Below are positions 36,957-45,923 of a stretch of DNA of 64,000 bases, in pieces. The notes beneath the pieces are model-generated. The model was not told the origin of the DNA and ran no database searches. It worked only from the letters and a program-made list of their open reading frames with translations. Every line of letters starts with the position of its first letter. The stretch's first letter is position 1. A program made the position numbers and the translations under genes. Source of the DNA: Affinirhizobium lemnae (lineage in GTDB: Bacteria > Pseudomonadota > Alphaproteobacteria > Rhizobiales > Rhizobiaceae); assembly GCF_022968395.1 (NCBI RefSeq), contig NZ_JALJQZ010000003.1, positions 1 through 64,000 of the forward strand. Reading direction: 5' to 3'.

Positions 36957-37733
36957 CTACAGACTGACCACAAGAGTGGCGAGACATGCCATTTCCGTGA
37001 TCTGCTGGGTCGCGCCAATGGTGTCGCCCGTGTGGCCGCCGATCTTCTCCCGCACATAGCGGATGAACAGGAGAGCGGCGCCTGCCGCGCATATGAGCAT
37101 GGCGATGACCGACCCTGCGGAAGCGCCCGCAACGATGAGCAAAAGCGCGAACCCGAGAGCGGAGAAAACCGAGACGCGCAGGGCGGAGGATTGGGGCTGG
37201 CCCATGGCAACCGCTGTGCCGCTGACGCGCGCAGGGGGAAGATGTGCCCAGTGCCAGACCATGAGCGCACGCGAGATTGCGGCGGCCGATATCAGTGCTG
37301 AAGCGGCGAGTGTGCCGCCATGGGTGGAGATGAGGGCCGAAAGCGCCGCCGCACGAATGCCAAAGCTTGCGATGAGGGCTATGACGCCGAAGCTGCCGAT
37401 GCGGCTGTCCTTCATGATGGTGAGCGCGTGCTCCTTGTCACGGCCACCGAACAGGCCATCGGCACTATCGGCCAGACCATCCTCGTGCAGGCCGCCCGTG
37501 AGCAAAGCGGCAAGCGCGAGCGCCAGAAATGCAGCAAGCAGAGACGCTTCGGGATAACCTTCCATCAGCCAGATGAGCAGCGCAGAGGGCAGGGCGATGA
37601 GCGCGCCAGCAGTCGGGAAGGCACGACAGGCGCGGGCCACGGAGCCATCATGCCCCTCGAAAAAGCGTGCGGGAACGGGCAGCCGCGACAGGAATGCGAC
37701 GGAGCGCGCCAGATCGGTTATGAATTCAGGCAC
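36957..37733 (-). CDS. cobS: Adenosylcobinamide-GDP ribazoletransferase (cobalamin synthase)
   Basis: Integral membrane enzyme that joins adenosylcobinamide-GDP and alpha-ribazole phosphate, the last assembly step of cobalamin. The 258-residue protein shows FLSRLPVPARFF, the Asp-rich GGLHEDGLADSADGLFGG and KDSRIGSFGVIAL, with about six membrane helices. The start is GTG at 37733. It diverges from cobT, which makes the alpha-ribazole phosphate that CobS uses. I saw no cobalamin riboswitch in the 111-base gap. Confidence 0.94.
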   Translation of the reverse strand: MPEFITDLARSVAFLSRLPVPARFFEGHDGSVARACRAFPTAGALIALPSALLIWLMEGYPEASLLAAFLALALAALLTGGLHEDGLADSADGLFGGRDKEHALTIMKDSRIGSFGVIALIASFGIRAAALSALISTHGGTLAASALISAAAISRALMVWHWAHLPPARVSGTAVAMGQPQSSALRVSVFSALGFALLLIVAGASAGSVIAMLICAAGAALLFIRYVREKIGGHTGDTIGATQQITEMACLATLVVSL

Positions 37734-37844
37734 GTTTTGCAGTTGTTCCTCCGGGCTGCTCTCATTAAGGAGGACGCAGCAAATCAGATTCCATCGCCTA
37801 ACTCAAAGGGCGAACTGGACTTAACGACAAGGAAGATTGATCCG

Positions 37845-38882
37845 ATGAGCATGAGCGGCCTGCCATTCGATGATTTTCGCACGCTGTTGCGCGAGCTTCC
37901 CGGCCCGGACACCCGTGCGCTGGTGGCTGCGCGTGAACGCGACGCCCAATTGACCAAGCCCAAGGGGTCGCTGGGACGCCTGGAAGAAATCGCCTTCTGG
38001 CTGGCCGCCTGGACGGGGCGCGCGCCTGCCGTGACACGTCCGCTTGTTGCGATCTTCGCCGGGAATCACGGTGTCGCCCGCCATGGCATCACACCCTATC
38101 CGCCATCTGTCACGCAGCAGATGGTAGAGAATTTTGCTGCCGGCGGCGCGGCCATCAACCAGATCTGTGCCGCCAACGATCTGGGCCTGAAGATCTTCGA
38201 TCTGGCGCTGGACTATCCGACGGGGGATATTACCTGCGAGGCGGCTCTTTCCGAACGGGATTGTGCCGCGACCATGGCATTCGGCATGGAGGCGATTGCC
38301 GGTGGCACCGATCTTCTGTGCATCGGCGAGATGGGCATAGGCAACACGACCATCGCGGCGGCCATCAATCTCGCGCTTTACGGTGGTGAGGCGGAAGACT
38401 GGGTTGGCCCCGGAACAGGGTCGGAGGGCGAGGTGCTGGCCCGCAAGATCGCGGCAGTCAAGCAGGCGGTTGCTTTCCACCGCGATCACCTGTCCGATCC
38501 GCTGGAAGTGCTGCGCCGATTGGGCGGACGCGAAGTGGCGGCGATGGCGGGTGCCATTCTTGCGGCGCGCGTGGAGAAAATCCCGGTCCTGATCGACGGT
38601 TATGTGGCGACAGCTGCTGCCTCTGTTCTGAAGGCAGCGAACCCGACCGCACTGGACCACTGCCTCATCGGCCATGTGTCCGGCGAGCCCGGCCACCTGC
38701 GCGCCATCGAACGGCTTGGCAAGACCCCGCTTCTGGCGCTGGGCATGCGGCTTGGTGAAGGCACGGGCGCGGCGCTGGCCGCAGGCATTGTGAAGGCAGC
38801 TGCCGCTTGCCATTCCGGCATGGCGACGTTTGCACAGGCAGGCGTCAGCACGGCGGGAACACCGACACCGCATCACCATTGA
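37845..38882 (+). CDS. cobT: Nicotinate-nucleotide--dimethylbenzimidazole phosphoribosyltransferase
   Basis: Makes alpha-ribazole 5'-phosphate, the lower ligand precursor of cobalamin. The 345-residue product has TKPKGSLGRLEEIAFWLAAW, the AGNHGVARHGITPYPPSVT segment, GEMGIGNTTIAAAI and the catalytic Glu in LGMRLGEGTGAALA. I chose the ATG at 37845 with AAGGAA upstream (37829-37834); a second ATG is at 37851. The open frame extends back to 37320 on the cobS antisense side and is not real there. The last 38 bases overlap the antiparallel ParE-type toxin gene. The C-terminus ends in a short His triplet. Confidence 0.95.
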   Translation: MSMSGLPFDDFRTLLRELPGPDTRALVAARERDAQLTKPKGSLGRLEEIAFWLAAWTGRAPAVTRPLVAIFAGNHGVARHGITPYPPSVTQQMVENFAAGGAAINQICAANDLGLKIFDLALDYPTGDITCEAALSERDCAATMAFGMEAIAGGTDLLCIGEMGIGNTTIAAAINLALYGGEAEDWVGPGTGSEGEVLARKIAAVKQAVAFHRDHLSDPLEVLRRLGGREVAAMAGAILAARVEKIPVLIDGYVATAAASVLKAANPTALDHCLIGHVSGEPGHLRAIERLGKTPLLALGMRLGEGTGAALAAGIVKAAAACHSGMATFAQAGVSTAGTPTPHHH

Positions 38883-39189
38883 ATGACTCCTCTTCGCTCA
38901 TCGGGTTTCGTGCTGCATGTCGAAATCCGATGATCACCACTTCGGCATCGCCTATCTCGTAGAATACGAGATAGGGATAGGGCGTTGCTGCGAGGATTCG
39001 TAATGGCGGCGCTGAGGTCATCTTTCCGGCGTAGGGAAAGTCCGGAAGCAGGCTGATCAACTGATGAAGCCGTTTGGATACCTTGCTGGCTCCATAAGGT
39101 GATTGCGTTCGGATGTACTCAAGTATTTCAGCAAGTTCTTTCAGCGCAATCGGCGTATAGCGAAGGATCAGAGGCCGTGTCTGGCCCAT
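38845..39189 (-). CDS. ParE/RelE-type toxin
   Basis: A 114-residue plasmid-stabilisation-like toxin: RYTPIALKELAEILEYIRTQ, KRLHQLISLLPDFPYAGKM, and the strand pair PPLRILAATPYPYLVFYEIG, VVIIGFRHAARNP. These match ParE proteins, which poison gyrase, though RelE-type mRNA cleavage cannot be excluded. It overlaps its antitoxin gene by 22 bases and runs 38 bases into the 3' end of cobT on the opposite strand. The C-terminal 20 residues encoded in that overlap go beyond the usual ParE length (about 95), so the extension may be recent. Confidence 0.82.
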   Translation of the reverse strand: MGQTRPLILRYTPIALKELAEILEYIRTQSPYGASKVSKRLHQLISLLPDFPYAGKMTSAPPLRILAATPYPYLVFYEIGDAEVVIIGFRHAARNPMSEEESFNGDAVSVFPPC

Positions 39190-39395
39190 ACCGCGCTTAC
39201 CTCAGCCTCGGATGCAAATTGCTGGTTTTCGGCCTGCTTGAGGGATGGCTTCAAACTTTCGAGTTCTTCCTCGCTGAGGCGATAGACGGATTGGTCCTCG
39301 CTTGCTATCTGCAAAACCAGACGTGCAATGTCATCCTGCTTTTCGGGCGGAAGCTGGCGAGCGGTCTCAACGGCGATGTCGAACAGCGTTGTCAT
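39168..39395 (-). CDS. Antitoxin of the ParE-type pair
   Basis: The 75-residue protein precedes and overlaps the toxin gene by 22 bases, the classic order. It shows an N-terminal helix (TTLFDIAVETARQLPPEKQD) and an acidic, Glu-rich C-terminal part that would wrap the toxin (SEEELESLKPSLKQA). No clear ribbon-helix-helix or other DNA-binding fold is visible, which is less usual. Role assigned by position and composition. Confidence 0.7.
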   Translation of the reverse strand: MTTLFDIAVETARQLPPEKQDDIARLVLQIASEDQSVYRLSEEELESLKPSLKQAENQQFASEAEVSAVWARHGL

Positions 39396-39436
39396 AGTGC
39401 CATTATGCGCCGCTTGCCTTCTCGTGGAAAGAGGGT

Positions 39437-40972
39437 TTAGGCAAAGCTTTTGCGGCGAGGTTCCACCGCGCGTGTGGCTGCCACGGCGGGCAGGCTTTGC
39501 AGAACACGAGTGGCGGGCAAAATTGCGATGACTTCGGTGCCCTCACGCAATTTCGAACGCAGAATGAATTGACCGTCGTGCTTTGCCAGAATTGCCTGCA
39601 CGATGGGAAGCCCGAGGCCGGTGCCTTGCTCTGCGCTCTTGATCGCGATTGAGCCCTGACCAAACGCAGAAAGCACGACCGGAATCTCATCTTCCGCGAT
39701 GCCTGGTCCATTGTCCTTGATGGCGACATATTGACCGCCACCGGCGGTCCAGCCGACCTTCACCGTGACCTCGCCACCCTGGCTTGTAAACTTCACGGCG
39801 TTCGACAGCAGGTTCAGCAGAACCTGACGCATGGATTTCTCGTCGGCCCAGACCTGCGGCAGATTGGGTTCGAACTGCTGGTGGATGCTGATGTTCTTGG
39901 CGCGTGCGCGCAACTGCACCATGCCGATGCAATCCTCGGCGATTTCCAGCAGCGAAAGCGCTTCCTCGTTCAGTTCATAACGACCCGCCTCAATGCGCGA
40001 CAAATCGAGAATCTCGTTGATGAGGTTGAGCAGATGCTGGCCTGAGCGGTGGATATCGCCAGCATATTCCCGGTAAGTGCCATTTCCCATCGGTCCCAGC
40101 ACTTCCGAACTCATGACCTCCGAGAAGCCGAGAATAGCGTTCAAGGGGGTGCGCAGTTCGTGTGACATTGAGGCGAGGAAACGCGACTTGGCCAGATTGG
40201 CCTCTTCCGCGCGGCGGCGGGCTTCATCCGAAACAGACTTGGCAACCTCGAGTTCGGCAATCAGATCGTCCTTTTCCGACTGATAGGACATCAGCGTCAG
40301 GTTGGAGCGATAGAAGCGGTTTGAGACGTAGTGAAAAAACAGAACGGCTGTTGCGCACAGACCGAGAAGCCCGACATCGAAGACGTTGCGGCTATCGAGG
40401 GCGATCAGCCCAAGGCTTAGCATCGGCAACAGGAAGGCAACGATGACCGCCATGCGCAACAGGACATTGCTCATGGCTGTGATGGAAATCGCGATCAGCA
40501 GCACCGCGCCCTTGTAGAAGTAATAGCCATCGCCGCCGCAGACCGCGCATTCGCTAAAGGCAAAGGTTGCCCAGCAGGCGCCCATCAGGAACTGGCCGAA
40601 GATGAACATGCGCTGCCAGCGTTGGGTATTGAGCGCCGTCAGTTCAGTTTTCGAAGCGCGACGCGCAAGCAGGAGGTTCAGCGAGTGCGCCGCAAGCGTG
40701 AAGAGCGCCCAAGGCAGCAGGGAGGAATTGCCGGTGATATAGGTGCCGACTGCTGCGACGAGGACGATGAAGAAGGGCAGGATGAGCGCACTTTGCAGCA
40801 TGTTATTGACATGCAAGGCAAGCGCATCGTGATCGAAGGCATGGCTTCCATTGGCGCTGGACTGCAAGCGTTCACGCGTGGCGCGAACCGCCTTCGACAC
40901 CGCCTTGTTACGGTGGTGCCGCGATTTGTCCACGATGATCTTGTCGGTGGATGTACTGACGCCGCTGCTCAT
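39437..40972 (-). CDS. Membrane sensor histidine kinase
   Basis: The 511-residue protein has a basic N-terminal tail (about 60 residues) and about six membrane helices (60-220). A coiled stretch, a HisKA domain with SHELRTPLNAILGFSEV (His271) and a HATPase domain follow. The N-box NLLSNAVKF, G1 DNGPGIAEDEIP and G2 GTGLGLPIVQAI are present. The layout resembles the PdhS/DivJ-like kinases of alphaproteobacteria, but no response regulator is adjacent and the signal is unknown. No clear ribosome site at the ATG. Confidence 0.9.
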   Translation of the reverse strand: MSSGVSTSTDKIIVDKSRHHRNKAVSKAVRATRERLQSSANGSHAFDHDALALHVNNMLQSALILPFFIVLVAAVGTYITGNSSLLPWALFTLAAHSLNLLLARRASKTELTALNTQRWQRMFIFGQFLMGACWATFAFSECAVCGGDGYYFYKGAVLLIAISITAMSNVLLRMAVIVAFLLPMLSLGLIALDSRNVFDVGLLGLCATAVLFFHYVSNRFYRSNLTLMSYQSEKDDLIAELEVAKSVSDEARRRAEEANLAKSRFLASMSHELRTPLNAILGFSEVMSSEVLGPMGNGTYREYAGDIHRSGQHLLNLINEILDLSRIEAGRYELNEEALSLLEIAEDCIGMVQLRARAKNISIHQQFEPNLPQVWADEKSMRQVLLNLLSNAVKFTSQGGEVTVKVGWTAGGGQYVAIKDNGPGIAEDEIPVVLSAFGQGSIAIKSAEQGTGLGLPIVQAILAKHDGQFILRSKLREGTEVIAILPATRVLQSLPAVAATRAVEPRRKSFA

Positions 40973-41079
40973 GCCATTTTTCGATCGAATACGCGTTTTG
41001 GGAATGGTAGGGTCTAAATCTTAAGAAGATCCTGACGGAAAGGTTTCGTTTGCCATCTTTGGCAGGCTTCCGTTTGCAA

Positions 41080-41354
41080 TTAGAGCGGAGTTCAACCTGA
41101 TTGAATCATTCTGCAGCAATGGATTTTCGTCAGGATCAAGGATTTTGCCGATGGGCATATCGGGATATACGTCCGAGGCGAAAGCCGAAGGTATTGGCGA
41201 AAATACATGCTGCCCAGAGGGTTGGCCGAAACCGGCCGTCCACTTTGTCGAAGGGCTTGGGCGTATGCTACGGCTACGCCACGCGCCCTTCTCCTCGTGG
41301 AACAACCGGTTTGGGCCAACAGAATTGATCCAATCAGGTCGAATTCCGCTCTAA
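41080..41354. mobile_element. MITE-like element with 35-bp terminal inverted repeats
   Basis: The ends are near-perfect inverted repeats: 41080-41113 reads TTAGAGCGGA... and the reverse complement of 41320-41354 reads the same, with three mismatches and one gap over 35 positions. The element is 275 bp with no gene inside. A related half-end, TAGAGCGGTTCCAAAC..., is at 49319. It fills most of the 394-bp gap between the histidine kinase and the nuclease gene. Confidence 0.75.
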
Positions 41355-41366
41355 GATTGAACTTGA

Positions 41367-41963
41367 ATGAGTACATATAGAAGGCATCGACGTTACCGAA
41401 GGGCGCAGGACTGGCTTCTGACAAGCTGTTTCATTATGGGACTCATTGTCATTGCATCTGTGCTGCAGGACGGAGGCGAGCAGCGGGTTTTCCGTGGCCC
41501 ATTTCATGTCATTGATGGCGATACGCTTGCAGAGGCGGGGTTTCGTCTACGGCTCGCGGGGATAGACGCGCCTGAGCTGGATCAAACCTGCCGCACCGTG
41601 GATGACCAGCCTTGGCCTTGTGGATGGGTCGCGCGGGATCGGCTGGTGGATCTCGTCAAGGATAGTGATGTCGAGTGTCGTGGTACGGAGGTGGATCGTT
41701 ACGACCGTCCGCTCGTAATATGTTATCGGCTGACTACAAATCTGAACGTTCAGATGGTTCGTGCAGGGTTTGCGCTTTCAACGGGCTTGCTGACCTATCA
41801 GCGTGAACAGCTGAAAGCCGAAAACGAAAAGCGCGGCATCTGGGCCGGACGGTTTCAGCGTCCGTCACAGTGGCGGAGAGAGCGGAAGCTTGAACATCAG
41901 GGCGTCGATTTCTCCAATATTCTTGATGGTTTGAAAGGAGTACTGTCCCTGCAATGGCTTTGA
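41367..41963 (+). CDS. Thermonuclease-family (SNase-like) protein
   Basis: The 198 residues have a membrane anchor or signal helix (about 18-35, LLTSCFIMGLIVIASVL) and then an OB-fold nuclease domain with VIDGDTLAEAGFRLRLAGID, the APELDQTC motif and DRYDRPLVIC, as in staphylococcal nuclease relatives. Activity outside the cytosol is likely if it stays anchored. It overlaps the UDG-like gene by 10 bases. The ribosome site is weak. Confidence 0.82.
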   Translation: MSTYRRHRRYRRAQDWLLTSCFIMGLIVIASVLQDGGEQRVFRGPFHVIDGDTLAEAGFRLRLAGIDAPELDQTCRTVDDQPWPCGWVARDRLVDLVKDSDVECRGTEVDRYDRPLVICYRLTTNLNVQMVRAGFALSTGLLTYQREQLKAENEKRGIWAGRFQRPSQWRRERKLEHQGVDFSNILDGLKGVLSLQWL

Positions 41964-42595
41964 CGAGTGATGAGCAGCGTATCGAAATCTTGCAGACGGC
42001 GATTTCTGCCTGCCGGATCTGCCGGGATGTTCCTGCCAAAGGCATCGAGGACCGGCTGCCGCATGAACCCCGGCCCGTTGTCGTCATGTCCTCTACAGCC
42101 AGGATTTTGATTGCGGGGCAGGCGCCTGGGCTTCGCGTTCATGAAAGCGGCATACCGTTCAACGATGCATCCGGCGACAGGCTGCGCCAATGGTTGGATG
42201 TGACGCGCGAGGAGTTCTACGATCCGGCGAAGTTTGCGATCGTGCCGATGGGTTTCTGCTTCCCCGGCTACGATGCCAAGGGGCATGACCTGCCGCCGCG
42301 CCGGGAATGCGCTCCCCTGTGGCGTCGTGCCGTGATTGATGCGATGCCGCAGATCGAACTTGTTCTCGCAATTGGCGGGTATGCGCAAGACTGGCATCTA
42401 AACTGCGTCGGCAAAGAAAGCATGACGGAAACGGTGTTCAACTGGCGGCGAAGTTTCATGGTCAATGGTGGAGTCCGCATCCTGCCACTGCCGCATCCGA
42501 GTTGGCGCAACAGCGGCTGGTTGAAGCGCAACCCTTGGTTCGAAACAGAGTTGCTTCCCATTTTGCGACAGAGTGTGGACAGCTTCATTCGCTGA
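41954..42595 (+). CDS. Uracil-DNA-glycosylase-superfamily protein
   Basis: The 213-residue protein carries the UDG-superfamily patterns ILIAGQAPGLRVHESGIPFN, DRLRQWL, IVPMGFCFPGY, and LPLPHPSWRN near the C-terminus (as in the HPSxxN loop). Relatives are annotated as uracil-DNA glycosylase family without proven uracil removal. The N-terminal CRICRD may bind metal but does not form the four-Cys iron-sulfur set of families 4 and 5. AAGGAG is 13 bases before the ATG, inside the nuclease gene. A paired nuclease/glycosylase role is only suggested. Confidence 0.8.
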   Translation: MALTSDEQRIEILQTAISACRICRDVPAKGIEDRLPHEPRPVVVMSSTARILIAGQAPGLRVHESGIPFNDASGDRLRQWLDVTREEFYDPAKFAIVPMGFCFPGYDAKGHDLPPRRECAPLWRRAVIDAMPQIELVLAIGGYAQDWHLNCVGKESMTETVFNWRRSFMVNGGVRILPLPHPSWRNSGWLKRNPWFETELLPILRQSVDSFIR

Positions 42596-42661
42596 AACGA
42601 TTTTCGGTTACATGCTCCAAATTTCACGCTAATAAGAAAAATAATCTCTGAAGGAGCAAAT

Positions 42662-43150
42662 ATGGACCGCCTTGACCGCAAGATTCTGCGCATTTTGCAG
42701 GAAGACTCGACACTTGCCGTGGCCGATCTTGCCAAGAAGGTTGGTCTTTCCACCACGCCTTGCTGGCGCCGCATCCAGAAGATGGAAGAGGATGGCGTTA
42801 TCCGTCGCCGGGTTGCGCTGCTTGATCCTGCCAAGGTCAACACCAAAGTGACTGTATTCGTCTCCATCCGCACCAATAGTCACTCCATGGAATGGCTGAA
42901 GCGGTTCTCGGAGGTCATTTCGGAATTCCCGGAAGTCGTGGAGTTCTACCGTATGAGCGGCGATGTGGATTACCTTCTGCGCGTCGTCGTGCCGGATATC
43001 GCCGCCTATGATGCATTCTACAAGCGGATGATCTCCAAGATCGAAATCCGGGATGTTTCGTCGGTCTTTGCGATGGAGCAGATCAAATACACGACCGAAC
43101 TGCCGCTTGATTATATGGTTCTGGATAACCAAAGATCCGGCGAAGAATGA
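42662..43150 (+). CDS. Lrp/AsnC-family transcriptional regulator
   Basis: The 162 residues have an N-terminal winged helix (about 1-60, MDRLDRKILRILQEDSTLAV with VGLSTTPCWRRIQKMEEDGV) and a C-terminal RAM domain (about 68-145, with VVEFYRMSGDVDYLLRVVVP). It is typical of regulators that bind amino acids. GAAGGAG precedes the ATG. No target is obvious; nothing divergent sits upstream. Confidence 0.93.
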   Translation: MDRLDRKILRILQEDSTLAVADLAKKVGLSTTPCWRRIQKMEEDGVIRRRVALLDPAKVNTKVTVFVSIRTNSHSMEWLKRFSEVISEFPEVVEFYRMSGDVDYLLRVVVPDIAAYDAFYKRMISKIEIRDVSSVFAMEQIKYTTELPLDYMVLDNQRSGEE

Positions 43151-43220
43151 TAAAGGGATCAGCGATACGACAGATCGTCGGCACTTTCGACATGAGTTCT
43201 AGGGATCGTGTTGAGGATTG

Positions 43221-43778
43221 ATGGAGACGTTCCAGACCGAAGAGCGGCGTATCCGGTTCGAGGCTAGGAAACTGGCCGTCGAGCTTCTCGTAAAAATCCA
43301 CCTGGAGCATCTGGAAGGTTCACGTCATCTGGTGATGAACCATTATCGGCTGAATTTCGGTCTGTCGCTGAGTGCTGTCGCCGGTCTTGTATCGCTTTAC
43401 GCGGCGGCAATCCGTTTCGGTGCCGAGTTGGGAAGCGACCCCGGTAGCCTAATGCGAATTGGATTTGCGCTTATTGCCATCGGCTGCCTGGTTGCATCTG
43501 CCATGCTGGCAACTCGCGCCTTGCGAAAACTTGCGTCCAGTTCGGCGCACCTGCTTCGCGACCCTTTTCCCAATGCAGAGACGGAACTGGCGGAGATATT
43601 CGAAAACCCGACGGCCGATGAGACCAATATTGTACGCAATATCCTGCAAGTGATGAAGCTGAGAGTGGAAGCAGAACCTGCATTCAATCACACTTCGGGG
43701 CGGAACACGTTTCTTCTGGTGCTTGGCGTCATCTTCGGACTGGCTCCCTTTGTTGTTGTCTGGCCATGGCCGATATGA
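43221..43778 (+). CDS. Hypothetical membrane protein, 185 aa
   Basis: An N-terminal amphipathic region is followed by three hydrophobic helices (about 48-68, 80-102 and 160-180). The middle holds a charged stretch (LLRDPFPNAETELAEIFENP). No domain is recognised. A TTG at 43218 is also possible. The gene ends in a clear terminator, which supports it being a real gene. Confidence 0.65.
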   Translation: METFQTEERRIRFEARKLAVELLVKIHLEHLEGSRHLVMNHYRLNFGLSLSAVAGLVSLYAAAIRFGAELGSDPGSLMRIGFALIAIGCLVASAMLATRALRKLASSSAHLLRDPFPNAETELAEIFENPTADETNIVRNILQVMKLRVEAEPAFNHTSGRNTFLLVLGVIFGLAPFVVVWPWPI

Positions 43779-43784
43779 GCCTTC

Positions 43785-43815
43785 AGCCTCGCACCGAATG
43801 GCGCGAGGCTGTTTT
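43785..43815 (+). terminator. Terminator of the membrane protein gene (possibly bidirectional)
   Basis: AGCCTCGC (43785-43792) pairs with GCGAGGCT (43803-43810) across ten bases and is followed by GTTTT. It lies four bases from the stop of the convergent dehydrogenase gene. Confidence 0.75.
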
Positions 43816-43818
43816 GCC

Positions 43819-44688
43819 TTACTTTTCCAGCCGCGCCAGCAGGGATGACGTGTCCCAACGGTTGCCGCCCATTTTCTGAACTTCGGCGTAGAATTGATCC
43901 ACGAGAGCCGTCACCGGCAGGGTTGCGCCGTTGCGCTTGGCCTCGGTCAGAACAATGTCGAGATCCTTGCGCATCCAGTCGACAGCAAAGCCGAAGTCGT
44001 ATTTTCCGGCGTTCATCGTCTTGTGGCGGTTTTCCATCTGCCAGGAGCCGGCAGCACCCTTGGAAATGACCTCAACCACCTTCTCAATGTCCATGCCTGC
44101 CTTCTTGCCGAAGTGAACAGCCTCTGAAAGGCCTTGAACGAGGCCGGCAATGCAGATCTGGTTCATCATCTTGGCCAGTTGGCCCGCGCCGACCGGACCC
44201 ATGAGGCCGACCATGCGGGCATAGGCATCGATGACCTGTTTCGCTTTGTCGAAGGTTGCCTGATCTCCGCCGCACATGACGGTGAGGACGCCGTTTTCCG
44301 CACCTGCCTGGCCGCCGGACACCGGGGCATCAATGAAACCGCAGCCCTTGGCGGAGGCTGCCTGCGCCAGTTCCCGCGCCACTTCTGCAGAAGCGGTGGT
44401 GTTGTCGATCAGAATGGCGCCGGGCTTCATGGCGGCAAGAACACCGTCCGGTCCGATGGTCACCGAGCGAAGATCATCATCATTGCCGACGCAGGTGAAA
44501 ACGAAATCGGCACCTTCGGCAGCTTCTGCCGGTGTCTTACCCAAACGACCGCCGAACTTCGACACCCAGGCCTCAGCCTTGGCGGTTGTGCGGTTGTACA
44601 CAGACACCTCGTGTCCGCCCTTTTCCTTCAGGTGTCCCGCCATTGGAAAGCCCATAACGCCGAGACCGATGAAAGCTACCTTTGCCAT
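43819..44688 (-). CDS. 3-hydroxyisobutyrate dehydrogenase / tartronate-semialdehyde reductase family
   Basis: NAD(P)-dependent beta-hydroxyacid dehydrogenase of 289 residues, with the Rossmann motif VAFIGLGVMGFPMAGHL, the substrate loop FIDAPVSGGQAGAENG, the catalytic Lys in GAGQLAKMMNQICIAG and DFGFAVDWMRKDLDI. The exact substrate (3-hydroxyisobutyrate, 2-hydroxy-3-oxopropionate or a related acid) cannot be told. GAGGAAT precedes the ATG. It is a single gene. Confidence 0.88.
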   Translation of the reverse strand: MAKVAFIGLGVMGFPMAGHLKEKGGHEVSVYNRTTAKAEAWVSKFGGRLGKTPAEAAEGADFVFTCVGNDDDLRSVTIGPDGVLAAMKPGAILIDNTTASAEVARELAQAASAKGCGFIDAPVSGGQAGAENGVLTVMCGGDQATFDKAKQVIDAYARMVGLMGPVGAGQLAKMMNQICIAGLVQGLSEAVHFGKKAGMDIEKVVEVISKGAAGSWQMENRHKTMNAGKYDFGFAVDWMRKDLDIVLTEAKRNGATLPVTALVDQFYAEVQKMGGNRWDTSSLLARLEK

Positions 44689-44929
44689 TACCCATTCCTC
44701 TTTGAGTGCTGGCTTTCATTAGACCAGTTTTTCATCCCACGGAAGCACGCGAAATCCAACACGCCGGAAGTGGATAATTGTAATAGTCCATAGAAATAGA
44801 AGAAATTATCGTTTGCCTCGTCGAAAAGAGATTTTCTTATGTCGATGCAATTGGTCGTCTATGGGAGCCTTACCTCATCGCTGAACCACCGGACGCTCGG
44901 ACGCCGGTTGTAAATCTGGAGATGGGGAC

Positions 44930-45901
44930 ATGACTGATTTTTCACGCCGGCAGACGCTGGCTCTATTCGGTGGCGCTGTTGTCGCTTCCACACTAACGTT
45001 GCCCGGCATCACACGGGCCGCGACCACGACCATCAGGATTGGTTGGCAGAAGGGCGGCGTTCTGGCGCTTGCGAAAGCAGAAGGTGCTCTGGAGAAGCGT
45101 TTTGCGGCCAAGGGTGTGACAATCACCTGGTCCGAGTTTTCATCCGGGCCGCCTCTGCTGGAGGCGCTGGGTGCTGGCGCGCTGGACTTTGGGCCGACAG
45201 GCGATGTGCCGCCGCTGTTTGCACAGGCCGCGCGTGGAAACCTGGTTTATGCCGGAACATATAAGGGCAGCTCCGAAGGCTCGGCAATTCTGGTCAAGGC
45301 GGATTCGCCCATCAAGACGATTGCCGATCTGAGGGGCAAGAAGCTGGCGTTCAAGCGCGGCTCCAGCGCACACAATGTCGCGGTGAAGGTTCTGCGCAAG
45401 GGTGGGCTTTCCCTGACGGACGTGACGCTGGTCGATCTTGCGCCACCGGATGCTGCAGCGGCGTTCAAGAATGGCAGCATCGATGCCTGGTCGATCTGGG
45501 ATCCCTACACGGCGGTTGCTGAAGCTGATCCGCAGACGCGCGTGCTGACGACGGCGCAGAGCATTGTCGACAGCTGGAGCTACTTCCTCGCTAACGGCGA
45601 TTTCGCCAAGGAAAATGGTGGGCTCATTCTCGAGATCTTCGATGAACTGGCGCAGGTGGGCAAGCGAGCGCAGGCCAACCTGGACAAGACGGTTCCGGCG
45701 CTTTCTGCCATCACCGGCGTGCCGGAAGACATTACCCGCAAGACGCTTCAGCGCACGGGTTTCAGCCTCGGGGACGTTGGCATGATCTCGGATCAGGCGA
45801 TTGCCTACCAGCAGGCGCTGGCGGACGAGTTTTTCGAACTCAAGATCATTCCAAAGAAGCTGACGATCACGGACATCGTCTGGCGCCCGAAGGCAAGCTG
45901 A
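44930..45901 (+). CDS. ssuA: Sulfonate ABC transporter, periplasmic binding protein
   Basis: Binds alkanesulfonates for import. The 323-residue precursor has a Tat-like signal ([17 protein letters not shown]; cleavage after about Ala31), then [20 protein letters not shown], the ligand region [19 protein letters not shown] and [27 protein letters not shown] precedes the ATG. It opens the cluster ssuA-D-C-B; the 241-base region upstream carries a 7-bp inverted repeat (GATAATT/AATTATC, 44773-44810) that may belong to its promoter. Confidence 0.92.
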   Translation: MTDFSRRQTLALFGGAVVASTLTLPGITRAATTTIRIGWQKGGVLALAKAEGALEKRFAAKGVTITWSEFSSGPPLLEALGAGALDFGPTGDVPPLFAQAARGNLVYAGTYKGSSEGSAILVKADSPIKTIADLRGKKLAFKRGSSAHNVAVKVLRKGGLSLTDVTLVDLAPPDAAAAFKNGSIDAWSIWDPYTAVAEADPQTRVLTTAQSIVDSWSYFLANGDFAKENGGLILEIFDELAQVGKRAQANLDKTVPALSAITGVPEDITRKTLQRTGFSLGDVGMISDQAIAYQQALADEFFELKIIPKKLTITDIVWRPKAS

Positions 45902-45923
45902 ACCCACGAAAGGGAGTGAAACA

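Noticed and set aside
37821-38879. Long minus-strand frame opposite cobT
   Set aside because: It is the complement of a certain cobT and has a Cys/His/Arg-rich, unfamily-like sequence.
36957-38882. Cobalamin riboswitch between cobS and cobT
   Set aside because: The 111-base gap is too short and lacks the B12-box sequence.
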